A stretch of 64,000 nucleotides of DNA, taken from contig DFXY01000043.1 of assembly GCA_002381945.1 (NCBI GenBank), forward strand, positions 27,627 through 91,626. The letters run 5' to 3'. Positions 53,653 to 62,803 of the stretch are shown here, in pieces. Position 1 is the first letter of the stretch. Each line of letters begins with the position of its first letter. A program made the position numbers and the translations under genes. This DNA comes from Bacteriovoracaceae bacterium UBA4096 (GTDB taxonomy: Bacteria; Bdellovibrionota; Bacteriovoracia; Bacteriovoracales; Bacteriovoracaceae). The notes beneath the pieces were generated by a model. The model was not told where the DNA came from. It did not search any database and was given only the letters and a program-made list of their open reading frames with translations.

Positions 53653-55487
53653 GCTTCCAGGGCCTTGAGTTTTCCTTCATAATTCTGAAAGATCTCATCA
53701 TGATTAAGAGTCACTTCTGTCAACTCTTCAAAAGCATCATCGACTCGTTTCCGGACTGATCCCAGTCGCTGGGCGTTTTCCTGAATTTTTTTAGAATCTC
53801 CACTGCTGGCCAGATCAATTAAGGCAGCTTCAAGTTTTTCCTGTTCTTCCTCAAGTTTCATGATTTCTTTTTCTAAAGATTCCATTTTCTTTTTAAGCGG
53901 GTTAAGTTCCCTTCCCCTTTCAATAATCATCTCGGAGCGAAGCCTCTTCATTTCCTGGCGATTGGGTTTATCCTGGGTCTTAACCGGTGTGGTTGATCCT
54001 TCTTCCTCCTCCCAGCCAATTTTTTTCAAGAAGTCATCATAGGTCTCAGAGAGGAATTCAACTTTATCATGGTGAAATACTACAAGCTTTTGGGCCACTT
54101 CTCGAAGCATGGACTCACTGTGAGTCACAATGACAACAGCTCCTGGATAATTTTGTAACTCCAGGGTCAATGATTCAACTGACTCCTGGTCCAGATGATT
54201 GGTAGGCTCATCCAGTAGTAATAAGTTACTGGGCTTAGCGAGAAGCTTTCCTAAAAGCACCCGGGCCCTTTCTCCCCCTGACAAGACCTTGATCTTCTTC
54301 TTTCCCAGATCCCCTGAAAACATCATTGTCCCTGCAATGGATCTTGCCCGTTGAGCACCCATCATGGGATTTACAGAAAGAATTTCTTCTTCAATAGTAT
54401 TTTCAAGACTCAGGCGATTGATATTCGTTTGACCGAAGTGACCAATTAAAAGGTTCACATTCTTATTAATTTCACCGGAAGTCGGCTCAAGCTCGCCCGC
54501 CAGCAGATTTAAGAGAGTGGATTTACCTTTTCCATTTTTCCCTATGATCGCAATCTTATCACCTCTCAGGATAGGAAAACTCAGGTGATCAATCAGTGAC
54601 TGCTCCGTATAACCAAAAGAAATATCCCTGGCTTCCATCAAAACTTTCCCAGGACACTCCTGATGATTAAATTCAAAATCCAGATTGGCCATCAGACTTA
54701 AGGCCTCCAGTTCCGGCATTTTTTCTAAAAGTTTTAATCGAGATTGGGCCTGAGCGGCCTTACTGGCCTTGGCCTTGAATCGATTGACGAAATCTTCCAG
54801 ATCTTTTCTTTTACGATCGGTATTCTGACGTGTCTTTTCATAAATTTCTTCTTCCAGAATAATCTGTTCAAAGTATTTTGAAGAACCACCAGGAATCTTA
54901 ACCAGTTTTTGTCTCCAGATTCCCATTGTATGGGTCGTCACCTCATCCATGAATCCCCTGTCGTGGGTAATGAGGATCATTTCACCTTTAAATTCCCGCA
55001 AAAATTTTGAGAGCCATCTCATCGAAACAATATCAAGGTAGTTGGTTGGTTCATCCAGCAATAAGCAATCTGGCTCAGCAATCAAAACTTTAGCGAGGTT
55101 TAAACGAATCTGGTAACCGCCGGAGAAATCCGAAGGCGGCCGGTTAAAATCTGAGATTTTAAAGCCCAGACCTAAAAGCATCTTCTCCACTTTATATTGC
55201 TCGAAGGCTGCGTTCTCGCCTCGCAAAGCGGTCATACACTCTTCTAAGATAGTGGGTTTAGTAAAAATCAAATGTTGCTTTAAGGTTCCAATAAGATAGT
55301 TCTTTGGAAAGATCACTTCACCTTTATCGGGAAACTCCTCACCTAAAAGAATTTTAAAGAGGGTGGTCTTCCCTGTGCCATTTCTTCCAACCAGACCAAC
55401 TCTTTCGCCCTTGCCCAGAGTAAAAGTCACATCCTGAAAAAGTACCTGGGTTGCAAAGCCTTTTTCCAGACCTACTACTTGAATCAT
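53649..55487 (-). CDS. ABC-F family ATPase (YheS/Uup-like)
   Basis: A 612-residue soluble ABC-F protein with two nucleotide-binding domains and no membrane part. Domain 1: Walker A GRNGTGKTT, signature FSGGYQIRLNLAK, Walker B CLLLDEPTNYLD. Between the domains lies the basic helical linker (KRKDLEDFVNRFKAKASKAA) that reaches into the ribosome in this family. Domain 2: GKNGKGKST, LSGGERARVLL, LLLLDEPTNHLD. A C-terminal coiled coil (about 520-612) resembles Uup/YheS. ABC-F proteins act on ribosomes at the tRNA exit site. The ATG overlaps the stop of the preceding gene (ATGA). Confidence 0.94.
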   Translation of the reverse strand: MIQVVGLEKGFATQVLFQDVTFTLGKGERVGLVGRNGTGKTTLFKILLGEEFPDKGEVIFPKNYLIGTLKQHLIFTKPTILEECMTALRGENAAFEQYKVEKMLLGLGFKISDFNRPPSDFSGGYQIRLNLAKVLIAEPDCLLLDEPTNYLDIVSMRWLSKFLREFKGEMILITHDRGFMDEVTTHTMGIWRQKLVKIPGGSSKYFEQIILEEEIYEKTRQNTDRKRKDLEDFVNRFKAKASKAAQAQSRLKLLEKMPELEALSLMANLDFEFNHQECPGKVLMEARDISFGYTEQSLIDHLSFPILRGDKIAIIGKNGKGKSTLLNLLAGELEPTSGEINKNVNLLIGHFGQTNINRLSLENTIEEEILSVNPMMGAQRARSIAGTMMFSGDLGKKKIKVLSGGERARVLLGKLLAKPSNLLLLDEPTNHLDQESVESLTLELQNYPGAVVIVTHSESMLREVAQKLVVFHHDKVEFLSETYDDFLKKIGWEEEEGSTTPVKTQDKPNRQEMKRLRSEMIIERGRELNPLKKKMESLEKEIMKLEEEQEKLEAALIDLASSGDSKKIQENAQRLGSVRKRVDDAFEELTEVTLNHDEIFQNYEGKLKALEA

Positions 55488-56218
55488 GGGGAAGCCTCTT
55501 CATCTTCATTTCCGCTTTCTTCTACTTGAGGAGAGAGTGGCGGAGCAATCTTGGAAATTTCAAGACTAAGTACGAGTAAACAATTAGTGGCAAGATTCTT
55601 TTGAACAGCATCTATACCAGTTTTAGCGAGAAATGCCTTGAGTGCATCTTCTCTGCCATAATATTCATTTAATTTTTCTTCTTCCGGAATGCTGTCTCCG
55701 AAAGTCGTAATTATCATGCAGTTTGTGTCCTTAGTCCGAGAATAAGCTGCTAAGAATTTTTCCATGTCTATTTCCATCCATAGAGCAAAGAAACGTTTAA
55801 CCATGGCCTGATTTTCACCTTGCAGTATATTCATCAGATCAATCAGAAACTGAACCACCTCAGGCTCATTACTATGGAGAAGATCTCTCCACCGAAAGAC
55901 CTGGGCTTCCAGTTCAGGATCAAGCTTCTGAGAAAACATAGTTGGATGATTTTTAAAAACTTCCAGGGCCATTTCGCGTACGGATTTATCTGGTGAGATA
56001 CGAAAACTTCCTAAGAGCGAGAGAAAAATTTCACGAGGAGTTTGTTTTAAATTCTGATCCTGGGAAACAGGAATAAGTGTCTGACCTGGTCTTAAGACTG
56101 ATGACTCCACCTCAGGAGGAGCAGGCGTGAATCTTTTAGCCGTTTTTTCAATGAGTCCAAGAAAAAAGTCGATACGGACAAGAAAGACGACAATAGTCAG
56201 GACGACAATATATTTCAT
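55484..56218 (-). CDS. Hypothetical protein with N-terminal membrane segment, coupled to the ABC-F gene
   Basis: A 244-residue protein with one N-terminal hydrophobic segment (YIVVLTIVVFLVRIDFFLGL) and a mainly helical domain (residues 60-220) that has the look of HEAT-like helical pairs. The C terminus is acidic (EESGNEDEEASP). No family recognised. Its stop overlaps the ABC-F start by ATGA, so they are co-translated. The start lies 35 bp from the divergent symporter gene, so the two promoters must overlap. Location in the inner membrane facing the periplasm is likely but not certain. Confidence 0.7.
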   Translation of the reverse strand: MKYIVVLTIVVFLVRIDFFLGLIEKTAKRFTPAPPEVESSVLRPGQTLIPVSQDQNLKQTPREIFLSLLGSFRISPDKSVREMALEVFKNHPTMFSQKLDPELEAQVFRWRDLLHSNEPEVVQFLIDLMNILQGENQAMVKRFFALWMEIDMEKFLAAYSRTKDTNCMIITTFGDSIPEEEKLNEYYGREDALKAFLAKTGIDAVQKNLATNCLLVLSLEISKIAPPLSPQVEESGNEDEEASP

Positions 56219-56240
56219 AGCAAAAGTTTAATCCAAAACA

Positions 56241-56246
56241 TATAAT
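56241..56246 (+). promoter_or_regulatory. Consensus -10 box for the leaderless symporter transcript
   Basis: A perfect TATAAT ends exactly 6 nt before the ATG at 56253; the -35 region 17 nt upstream (TAGCAA) is weak. The predicted +1 is the A of the start codon. Confidence 0.6.
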
Positions 56247-56252
56247 CATGCC

Positions 56253-57656
56253 ATGGTTTCCCAATCTACTTTGTTGCAATTTCTTAATCTCACTGATTGG
56301 ATAGTTTTTTTCGGCATTCTACTGCTGACATTAATCTGCGTGATCTGGGGCCAGCGCTTAAAGGGACGCCTCTCTAAATCAGATCAGATGAGTACAGTTG
56401 AGCTTCTCTTGATGGGACGAAGATTGACTCTCCCTCTCTTTGTGGCAACTTTAGTCGCCACTTGGTATGGTGGCATCTTCGGGGTTACTGCTCTAACTTT
56501 TGAAAAAGGGATTTATAATCTTTTAACTCAAGGAATCTTCTGGTACGGCACTTATCTGCTGTTTGCTTTTTTTCTGGTTAAAAAAATCCGTAACTATAAT
56601 GTCATGACCATTCCCGAGATGGCCGAAAAAATTTTTGGACCTAAGGCCGGTAAACTTACGGCCGGTCTGAATTTTTTAAATCTGTTACCTCTGGCCTATA
56701 CCATCAGTCTGGGACTTTTTCTCAAGAGCGTTTTTGGTGGTTCTCTGTTTCTCAATACCACAATAGGTGTTTCACTGGTTGCTGCCTGGTCTTGGTGGGG
56801 TGGATTCCGAGCAGTGGTCTTTTCAGACATTGTTCAATTCTTCTTCATGATCCTTGCTGTTTTTTTAGTCGTGGTCTTTGCCTGGATGCAAATGGGTTCT
56901 CCGATTGAGCTTATGGCCCAGTTGCCTCCGTCTCATCTGGACTGGACTGGCGGAGAAACCCTCAGCACTATCCTGGTCTGGGGTTTTATCGCTCTTTCAA
57001 CTCTAGTGGATCCCAATTTTTATCAACGTGTTTTAGCTGCAGACAGTGAAAAAACCGCCAAGCGTGGAATCATCTTTTCTACCATGATTTGGTTTGTTTT
57101 TGATTGTTGTACAACACTAGGGGCCTTGTACGCTCGAGTGGCCATGCCAGAAGCTAATCCTCAAGATGCCTACCTGCAGTTTTCCATTCAGTTAGTTCCC
57201 CATGGTGTGCGCGGACTCATACTCGCAGGCATTCTGGCAGTCATTCTTTCCACTTTGGATTCCTATTTATTTAATGCGGCAACATCTGTGAGTTATGACT
57301 TTTTTAATTTCAAAGAAAGATTCAAAGTCTGGCATCACCACATGGCCTTAGCGGCAGTCAGCGTAGTTTCAGTACTTCTGGGATTGCACTTTGAAGGAAA
57401 CGTGGTTGAAGTTTGGAAAACGTTGGGCAGCCTCTCTGCCGCTTGCCTTTTATTTCCTATACTCATTGGCCAGTGGAGACCAGGAACGATTTCAGATACA
57501 CGCTTTTGTTGGGCCGTATCAATTGGCTGTCTCGGCATTGTGTCATGGAGAATACTCAATAAACTTTACGGTTTTTCTGAAGTAGATGAGTTTTATGTCG
57601 GGCTTCTGCTCACTACTATCCCATTAATCCCCACTCTCCTCCTGAAAAAAGCCTAA
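56253..57656 (+). CDS. Sodium/solute symporter (SSS family)
   Basis: A 467-residue integral membrane transporter of the sodium:solute symporter family with about 12-13 helices. Typical parts: helix 2 region ATLVATWYGGIFGVTAL, GGFRAVVFSDIVQFFFMI (the G-G-x-x-A-V-x-x-D-x-x-Q motif of the family), DPNFYQRVLAA, and ILAVILSTLDSYLFNAA around the second sodium-site helix. The substrate cannot be told; the range in the family covers amino acids, sugars, pantothenate and others. No Shine-Dalgarno; TATAAT lies 6 nt before the ATG, so the mRNA is probably leaderless. It stands before maeB on the same strand with a 101-bp gap. Confidence 0.92.
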   Translation: MVSQSTLLQFLNLTDWIVFFGILLLTLICVIWGQRLKGRLSKSDQMSTVELLLMGRRLTLPLFVATLVATWYGGIFGVTALTFEKGIYNLLTQGIFWYGTYLLFAFFLVKKIRNYNVMTIPEMAEKIFGPKAGKLTAGLNFLNLLPLAYTISLGLFLKSVFGGSLFLNTTIGVSLVAAWSWWGGFRAVVFSDIVQFFFMILAVFLVVVFAWMQMGSPIELMAQLPPSHLDWTGGETLSTILVWGFIALSTLVDPNFYQRVLAADSEKTAKRGIIFSTMIWFVFDCCTTLGALYARVAMPEANPQDAYLQFSIQLVPHGVRGLILAGILAVILSTLDSYLFNAATSVSYDFFNFKERFKVWHHHMALAAVSVVSVLLGLHFEGNVVEVWKTLGSLSAACLLFPILIGQWRPGTISDTRFCWAVSIGCLGIVSWRILNKLYGFSEVDEFYVGLLLTTIPLIPTLLLKKA

Positions 57657-57757
57657 TTCTCCTTTTTGTCTCAATGCATTCAAGGTGTCTTTTCGTCTAA
57701 AAACTGTTATCTTCGTCTCACAATTTTTAGCCATTTTTGCTAACAAAAGGATGACGT

Positions 57758-60082
57758 GTGAGTACACCGAAAAATGAAACGACGTCGGCCGACGAAAAGT
57801 ACCGCCTGGCCCTTGATTACCATGCTCACGGGCGTGCTGGTAAAATCGAAATTACTCCGACAAAACCGTGTCTGACTGCAAGAGATCTTTCACTGGCCTA
57901 CTCACCAGGTGTTGCAGCACCTTGTTTAGAAATCGCAAAAAATCCTGAGGATGTTTATAAATATACTGCGAAGGGAAATCTGGTAGCGGTGCTTTCAAAT
58001 GGTACGGCCGTTCTTGGTCTTGGTGACATCGGCCCCTTGGCAGGTAAACCAGTCATGGAAGGTAAGGGTGTACTCTTTAAGCGATTTGCAGACATTGATG
58101 TTTTTGACATTGAAATCAACAATCGCACAGTGGAAGACATTGTCCGCACAGTAAAGTCCCTTGAACCAACATTCGGTGGGATTAACCTGGAAGATATTAA
58201 AGCTCCAGAGTGCTTTGAAGTTGAAAGGCAGCTTCAAGAGATCATGGATATTCCTGTCTTCCATGATGACCAACATGGCACGGCCATTATCGGTGGTGCT
58301 GCTTTTATTAATGCTTGTGAGATTACTGGAAGAGATATTTCTAAAACTTCTGTTGTCGTTTCAGGAGCTGGTGCAGCCGCTATTGCGACTGCTACGTTCT
58401 TGCTTGAACTAGGTGTAAAAAAAGAAAACGTCATTATGTGTGATTCTAAAGGCGTGATCCATAAGGGTCGTGTTGATGGAATGAACAAGTATAAAGAAAT
58501 TTTTGCCAATGATACCAAGGCCAGAACTTTAGCCGATGCGATGAAAGGTGCGGATTCTTTCATTGGTTGTTCGGCCAAAGGTCTTGTTTCAAAAGACATG
58601 GTTAAGTCGATGGCAAAAAATCCCATTATTTTTGCAATGGCAAATCCTGATCCGGAAATTACGCCAGAAGAAGTCGCCGAAGTTCGTGATGATGCCATCA
58701 TGGCAACCGGTCGCTCGGATTATCCCAATCAGGTGAATAACGTTCTTGGTTTCCCATACATCTTCCGTGGTGCCCTTGATGTTCGCGCCCGCAAGATTAA
58801 TGAGGAAATGAAAAAAGCAGCGGCGTTGGCCCTTGCGGCCCTGGCAAAAGAAGAAGTACCTGATGATGTAAAACGCGCTTATGGAAATGAAGAATTTACT
58901 TTTGGTCGTAACTACCTCATTCCTAAACCTTTTGATAAACGAGTACTCACTCGTGTCGCTCCCGCTGTGGCCAAAGCTGCCATGGATTCAGGAGTGGCCA
59001 GAATTCAAATCGAAGATTTGAATGCCTACGCAACATCGCTGCAGGAACGACTGGGTCAGACCGGTTCCATCATGAGAAATATTCGTTCTCGTCTGCCTGG
59101 TGCTGATAAACCGAAAATCGTTTTCCCTGAAGGCACTAATGCGCGAATCCTGAAAGCAGTTTCCATTCTTCGTGATGAAGGCCTCATCCAACCAATCCTT
59201 CTAGGTAATAAGAAGACAATTCATCGCAAGATGGATGAATTGGGTGTTTCCAATCTTAAAGATCTGGAGATCATCTATCCAGAAGAATCCCCTCATTATG
59301 AAAGCTTCGTGAAGGATTTTTTCACACAAAGACAACGCAAAGGTGTTTCATATTCATTTGCTAAAGATACTTTGAAGCGTGGAAATTATTTCGGTTCAAT
59401 GATGGTTAAGCTTGGTCAAGCCGATGGGATGATTACCGGAGCGACTCAGAACTATCCAGAATGTATACGTCCGATTATGAAAGTCATTGGCGCTCAATCG
59501 CCAAATCGTGCCAAAGTAGCCGGGATCATGATGCTGGTGTTTAAATCACGAGTCATCTTCCTGGCAGACTGTACTGTTCAGATGAATCCTGATGCTAATG
59601 ATCTGGCCGATATCGCAATTTCTGCTGCTCAATTATACCGCAATGTCATGAAGCAAGAGCCACGTGTGGCCTTCCTATCTTACTCTAACTTCGGATCTAA
59701 CCGTGATCCACAAGCAGTTAAGATGGCAGAAGCCGTAAAGATTGCAAAATCAAAGGATGCTAACCTTATCGCTGATGGTGAAATGCAGGCCGATGTTGCA
59801 ACCAATGCTGATATCATGAAAAATCTGTTTGAATTCTGCTCATTGGATAAAGCGGCCGATGTTTTGATATTCCCGGATTTAGGATCTGCCAATATCAGTT
59901 ATAAGTTATTGGCACAGCTGGGTGGGGCCACTCCAATTGGACCAATCCTTCTACCACTTAAATATGCCATTAATATTGTTCAGCGAACTTCAACGGTTGA
60001 TGAAATTGTGAATATGTCACATCTGACGGCCCTGATCTCCCAAGAGATTAAGGCCTACAGAGCTCAACTACCAAAAAATTAG
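57758..60082 (+). CDS. maeB: NADP-dependent malic enzyme with phosphotransacetylase-like domain
   Basis: A 774-residue MaeB-type protein: malic enzyme (about 1-430), converting malate to pyruvate + CO2 with NADP, fused to a phosphotransacetylase-like domain (about 440-774). Malic part: SLAYSPGVAAPCLEIAKN, VLSNGTAVLGLGDIGPLAGK, FHDDQHGTAI and the nucleotide fold SGAGAAAIATATFLLELG. Phosphotransacetylase part: IVFPEGTNARILKA, GMITGATQNYP and IFPDLGSANISYKLL. In MaeB the second domain is regulatory (acetyl-CoA, etc.) by family knowledge. Start is GTG at 57758 with AAGGA upstream. RidA and SanA-like genes follow closely, making a three-gene unit. Complements PEP carboxylase in C3/C4 exchange. Confidence 0.96.
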   Translation: MSTPKNETTSADEKYRLALDYHAHGRAGKIEITPTKPCLTARDLSLAYSPGVAAPCLEIAKNPEDVYKYTAKGNLVAVLSNGTAVLGLGDIGPLAGKPVMEGKGVLFKRFADIDVFDIEINNRTVEDIVRTVKSLEPTFGGINLEDIKAPECFEVERQLQEIMDIPVFHDDQHGTAIIGGAAFINACEITGRDISKTSVVVSGAGAAAIATATFLLELGVKKENVIMCDSKGVIHKGRVDGMNKYKEIFANDTKARTLADAMKGADSFIGCSAKGLVSKDMVKSMAKNPIIFAMANPDPEITPEEVAEVRDDAIMATGRSDYPNQVNNVLGFPYIFRGALDVRARKINEEMKKAAALALAALAKEEVPDDVKRAYGNEEFTFGRNYLIPKPFDKRVLTRVAPAVAKAAMDSGVARIQIEDLNAYATSLQERLGQTGSIMRNIRSRLPGADKPKIVFPEGTNARILKAVSILRDEGLIQPILLGNKKTIHRKMDELGVSNLKDLEIIYPEESPHYESFVKDFFTQRQRKGVSYSFAKDTLKRGNYFGSMMVKLGQADGMITGATQNYPECIRPIMKVIGAQSPNRAKVAGIMMLVFKSRVIFLADCTVQMNPDANDLADIAISAAQLYRNVMKQEPRVAFLSYSNFGSNRDPQAVKMAEAVKIAKSKDANLIADGEMQADVATNADIMKNLFEFCSLDKAADVLIFPDLGSANISYKLLAQLGGATPIGPILLPLKYAINIVQRTSTVDEIVNMSHLTALISQEIKAYRAQLPKN

Positions 60083-60091
60083 GAGAAGACC

Positions 60092-60475
60092 ATGTCATTT
60101 GAAAAAACAATTATTGCGACTGATAAAGCACCTGCTGCAGTCGGTACTTACTCTCAAGGCGTATTCCACAACGGTGTTTATTATTTTTCAGGACAAATTG
60201 GTCTTGAGGCAAAGACCGGTGAAATGCCTTCTGGTTTTGATGCTCAGTTAGAAAATGTTTTAAAAAATATTGATGGTCTTCTTCAGTCTCAGGATTTGAA
60301 CCGCACTAACATTATTAAGACCACCATATTCATGACTGATCTGGCCCAGTTTGGAAAAGTGAATGAAGCCTATACTAAGTTCTTCACAGCACCTTACCCT
60401 GCCCGTTCAACTGTTCAGGTTTCCGCTCTCCCTAAAGGGGCAGTGGTGGAAATAGAGGTTATCGCTGCTAAATAA
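60092..60475 (+). CDS. ridA: RidA-family reactive intermediate deaminase
   Basis: A 127-residue RidA (YjgF/YER057c/UK114) protein, a trimer that hydrolyses reactive enamine/imine intermediates such as 2-aminoacrylate. Family residues: GTYSQGVFHNGVYYFSGQIG near the start, the catalytic Arg in PARSTVQVSALPKGA and the closing EIEVIA. AGGAG lies 6 nt before the ATG. It comes 9 bp after maeB; protection from reactive products of amino-acid and pyruvate metabolism is a sensible partner role. Length and motifs are standard for the archetypal RidA group. Confidence 0.95.
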   Translation: MSFEKTIIATDKAPAAVGTYSQGVFHNGVYYFSGQIGLEAKTGEMPSGFDAQLENVLKNIDGLLQSQDLNRTNIIKTTIFMTDLAQFGKVNEAYTKFFTAPYPARSTVQVSALPKGAVVEIEVIAAK

Positions 60476-60476
60476 T

Positions 60477-61139
60477 ATGTTTGGACCTAAGTACGTCTTT
60501 GAAACTAAATCGACTAGATTGCGCCGCTTAATTATAAGTGGCGCATTTCTATTCGGTATAACCTTAACTCTCATCGTAACTTTTATTGTTTATATCCCTA
60601 TCTATGCAAAGATGCAGAAAAGCCGTGCCGCGGATGCTTTTTTTGAGCGCTCGCCTGATATCATCGCAGTCTTCACCGGTGATAAGGGAAGAATTGCTTA
60701 TGCTATGGAGCTTTTAAAGAAAAACCCAACTTCCAAGCTCTTTATCTCAGGAGTTTATGCGGCAAACTCTTTTCAGACCTTACTGAATAAACAAGTCGGC
60801 CCTGACAACAAAGAGTTGGACAGTCACGATATGCAAGTTGATCTGGATTACGAATCAAAAAACACCTTTGAAAATGTTCGAGAAACTGTTCAATACTTGA
60901 AGGCCAATCCTGGTTTAAAGAATGTTCTGATTATTTCCAGTGATTATCACATCATGCGGGTTAAACTTATTATTTCACATTTTATGGATGACGAGAAACC
61001 AGAGTTTTACTTTGACAGTGTACCAAGTACCTACTCTTCATGGAATGAGACAAGGAAACTCTTGAAAGAAGCCGTTAAGATAACCAGAACTTTTGTGCTA
61101 TTGAAAATATTCCGTGAAGAGATTGTTCAGGAAGATTAA
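60477..61139 (+). CDS. SanA/YdcF/ElyC-like membrane protein (DUF218)
   Basis: A 220-residue protein with one N-terminal membrane helix (LIISGAFLFGITLTLIVTFIVYI) and a periplasmic DUF218 domain: PDIIAVFTGDKGRIAYAMEL, SKLFISGV, the family motif YESKNTFENV and NVLIISSDYHIMRVKLI. Members such as SanA and ElyC affect envelope barrier function and peptidoglycan or undecaprenyl-carrier use; the exact reaction is not known. The ATG lies 1 nt after the ridA stop and lacks a good Shine-Dalgarno, so translation is probably coupled. Its end overlaps the convergent lipoprotein gene by 4 nt. Confidence 0.88.
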   Translation: MFGPKYVFETKSTRLRRLIISGAFLFGITLTLIVTFIVYIPIYAKMQKSRAADAFFERSPDIIAVFTGDKGRIAYAMELLKKNPTSKLFISGVYAANSFQTLLNKQVGPDNKELDSHDMQVDLDYESKNTFENVRETVQYLKANPGLKNVLIISSDYHIMRVKLIISHFMDDEKPEFYFDSVPSTYSSWNETRKLLKEAVKITRTFVLLKIFREEIVQED

Positions 61140-61951
61140 ATATCCAGATTCCAGCCATTCGGTTCAGCAGTTAAACAATCATTCAGATCAATTTTAAAGC
61201 CTTCAACATTTCTCTGCTCGGAGAAACGATAAGCCTCAGTGGAATTTAAGGAACAAAAGTTTTGAGAGTAGAGAGCTGAATCACTCCAATCATCAGAAGT
61301 GAAAGTAACTGTGCTGTTTTTAGGCGTCGTTGTATAATTCTTGGCCGTTCCAACGGGTCGATCTTCACTGTCTTGAACTTTTAAGTTCCGCGAAATATTA
61401 AAAGAACCCAGATAGGCCAGAGTCCCAAAAGATAGAGTGTAAGTATCCTTATAGACCTCATCATTGGGGGCCTTAGGCAGTTCATAGTCATTTACAATAG
61501 TTAAGGGTCCGTTATTCCCAACACTTGAAGTATAAACGACGGGTCGAGAACAATGAGCAACTTGAAGGTCACTGATAATCTTTTCATTGTCTGATTTAAG
61601 AACTCGTAAAAAGTAATCAAATGCTGCTTTTGAATCTGAAACGATAAAATAGATAGCATCGGACGTCTGTTTCCAGACTTTTAATTCCACTGTTTTAACA
61701 ACCGTTTCCCCTTCTTTAAACTCGTAAGTAAAAACTTTCCCTCTTGAGAAAGCCGAGCTGGTAAAAGATTTATTTGATTCTGTTTTAAATCGATTAAATA
61801 TGGGAGTTGCTTGGTCCACACAAAGCTTGGTGCCACGTACCCGGATGTTCTCACGCTCTTGCTCTGTGAGTGAATCGTAGCCGTTTATTTCTTCCTGCTT
61901 ACAGGCGACTGTTAAGAGAAGAATAGAAGCGATGAGAATGGTATTTTTCAA
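61136..61951 (-). CDS. Lipoprotein of unknown function
   Basis: A 271-residue lipoprotein with signal peptide MKNTILIASILLLTVAC (lipobox TVAC, Cys17). The mature domain is beta-rich with five Cys, among them VAHCSRP, SQNFCSLN and LNDCLTAEPN, that may form disulfides. No family recognised. The start is a TTG at 61949-61951 whose last bases overlap the TGA of the upstream barrel gene; GGGGG lies 9 nt upstream. The two are co-translated, so this lipoprotein is probably an outer-membrane partner of that barrel. Confidence 0.75.
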   Translation of the reverse strand: MKNTILIASILLLTVACKQEEINGYDSLTEQERENIRVRGTKLCVDQATPIFNRFKTESNKSFTSSAFSRGKVFTYEFKEGETVVKTVELKVWKQTSDAIYFIVSDSKAAFDYFLRVLKSDNEKIISDLQVAHCSRPVVYTSSVGNNGPLTIVNDYELPKAPNDEVYKDTYTLSFGTLAYLGSFNISRNLKVQDSEDRPVGTAKNYTTTPKNSTVTFTSDDWSDSALYSQNFCSLNSTEAYRFSEQRNVEGFKIDLNDCLTAEPNGWNLDI

Positions 61952-62757
61952 AACTTATAGCCCCCGCCGATGGCGTATGTCATGGTTGGGTCCATTTTAA
62001 CAGTTTTGTCAGTTATATCTATCAATTCAGTCGGCTGACCGTTGGGTTGTGAAAAACCTACACTCTTTCTTTTAGGAATGTCGAATTTATTGACAGTGGC
62101 CTTCATGAAAAAGAAATACCCCTCACTTGAAGTGAAGTTAATTCCTGCACCTATTTTAGAGTTAATGATCTGATCTGTTACTCTAAGGCGATAAGCCTCC
62201 TGGGCCGCTGTTGGGGTACTCCCAGTATCATAACTATAATTCAGTCTGTTATAGGCCGAAGCAAAACCAATCCCAATCTCAACATAAGGCTCAACAGTTA
62301 GATAACTCCATTCCTCCAGAAACGGATTCTTGGTTTTCATATCAAAAATAAAGCCCAGTGCCTGAGAGGCATCCACACCATAAACCTGACCGGTTCTTTT
62401 GGTGAACGCGAAGTCCACACTGTCATCCTCGGGTCCACCGTTAACCACTCGGGAAAAAAGCGTTCCCACGTAGTAGCCTTCAACTTTAGTAGTAGTGGTA
62501 ATACCACCACCCAGATAGATTTCTTCTCCTATACCGATCCGCCCACCCCAAAGTTCCTGATCTCTTGGCGAGAAGGTTTGACGAGCACCTCTGAAATTGA
62601 AAGGCACTTCATACTTCATACCTTCAAAACCGAAATAGGTAATGAAATGGCTTTCATAGGGATTGTATTTCTTTTCCACTTCAGGGGACTCCATCATGAG
62701 AACCTGGGCAAAAGAAGGAGCAGATAACAAGAGAGCAAAGAGGATTAATTTATTCAT
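61948..62757 (-). CDS. Outer-membrane beta-barrel protein
   Basis: A 269-residue exported protein with signal peptide MNKLILFALLLSAPSFAQ and regular amphipathic strands (FITYFGFEGMKYEVPF, WGGRIGIGEEIYLGGG, EPYVEIGIGFASAY) closing with MTYAIGGGYKF; the terminal Phe is the usual recognition signal of the barrel-assembly machinery. About eight to ten strands are likely. I chose the ATG at 62757: it starts the signal peptide and lies at the predicted +1 of a near-consensus promoter, without Shine-Dalgarno. First gene of a two-gene unit with a lipoprotein. Function unknown. Confidence 0.8.
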   Translation of the reverse strand: MNKLILFALLLSAPSFAQVLMMESPEVEKKYNPYESHFITYFGFEGMKYEVPFNFRGARQTFSPRDQELWGGRIGIGEEIYLGGGITTTTKVEGYYVGTLFSRVVNGGPEDDSVDFAFTKRTGQVYGVDASQALGFIFDMKTKNPFLEEWSYLTVEPYVEIGIGFASAYNRLNYSYDTGSTPTAAQEAYRLRVTDQIINSKIGAGINFTSSEGYFFFMKATVNKFDIPKRKSVGFSQPNGQPTELIDITDKTVKMDPTMTYAIGGGYKF

Positions 62758-62763
62758 AGAATA

Positions 62764-62793
62764 ATTATGCTTCCCGCTATCAACTATTGTCAA
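62764..62793 (-). promoter_or_regulatory. Near-consensus promoter for a leaderless barrel-protein transcript
   Basis: On the minus strand TTGACA (62793-62788), 18-nt spacer, CATAAT (62769-62764), then exactly 6 nt to the ATG at 62757. -35 is perfect, -10 five of six. Predicted +1 is the A of the start codon. Confidence 0.75.
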
Positions 62794-62803
62794 AAATTAA
62801 ACT

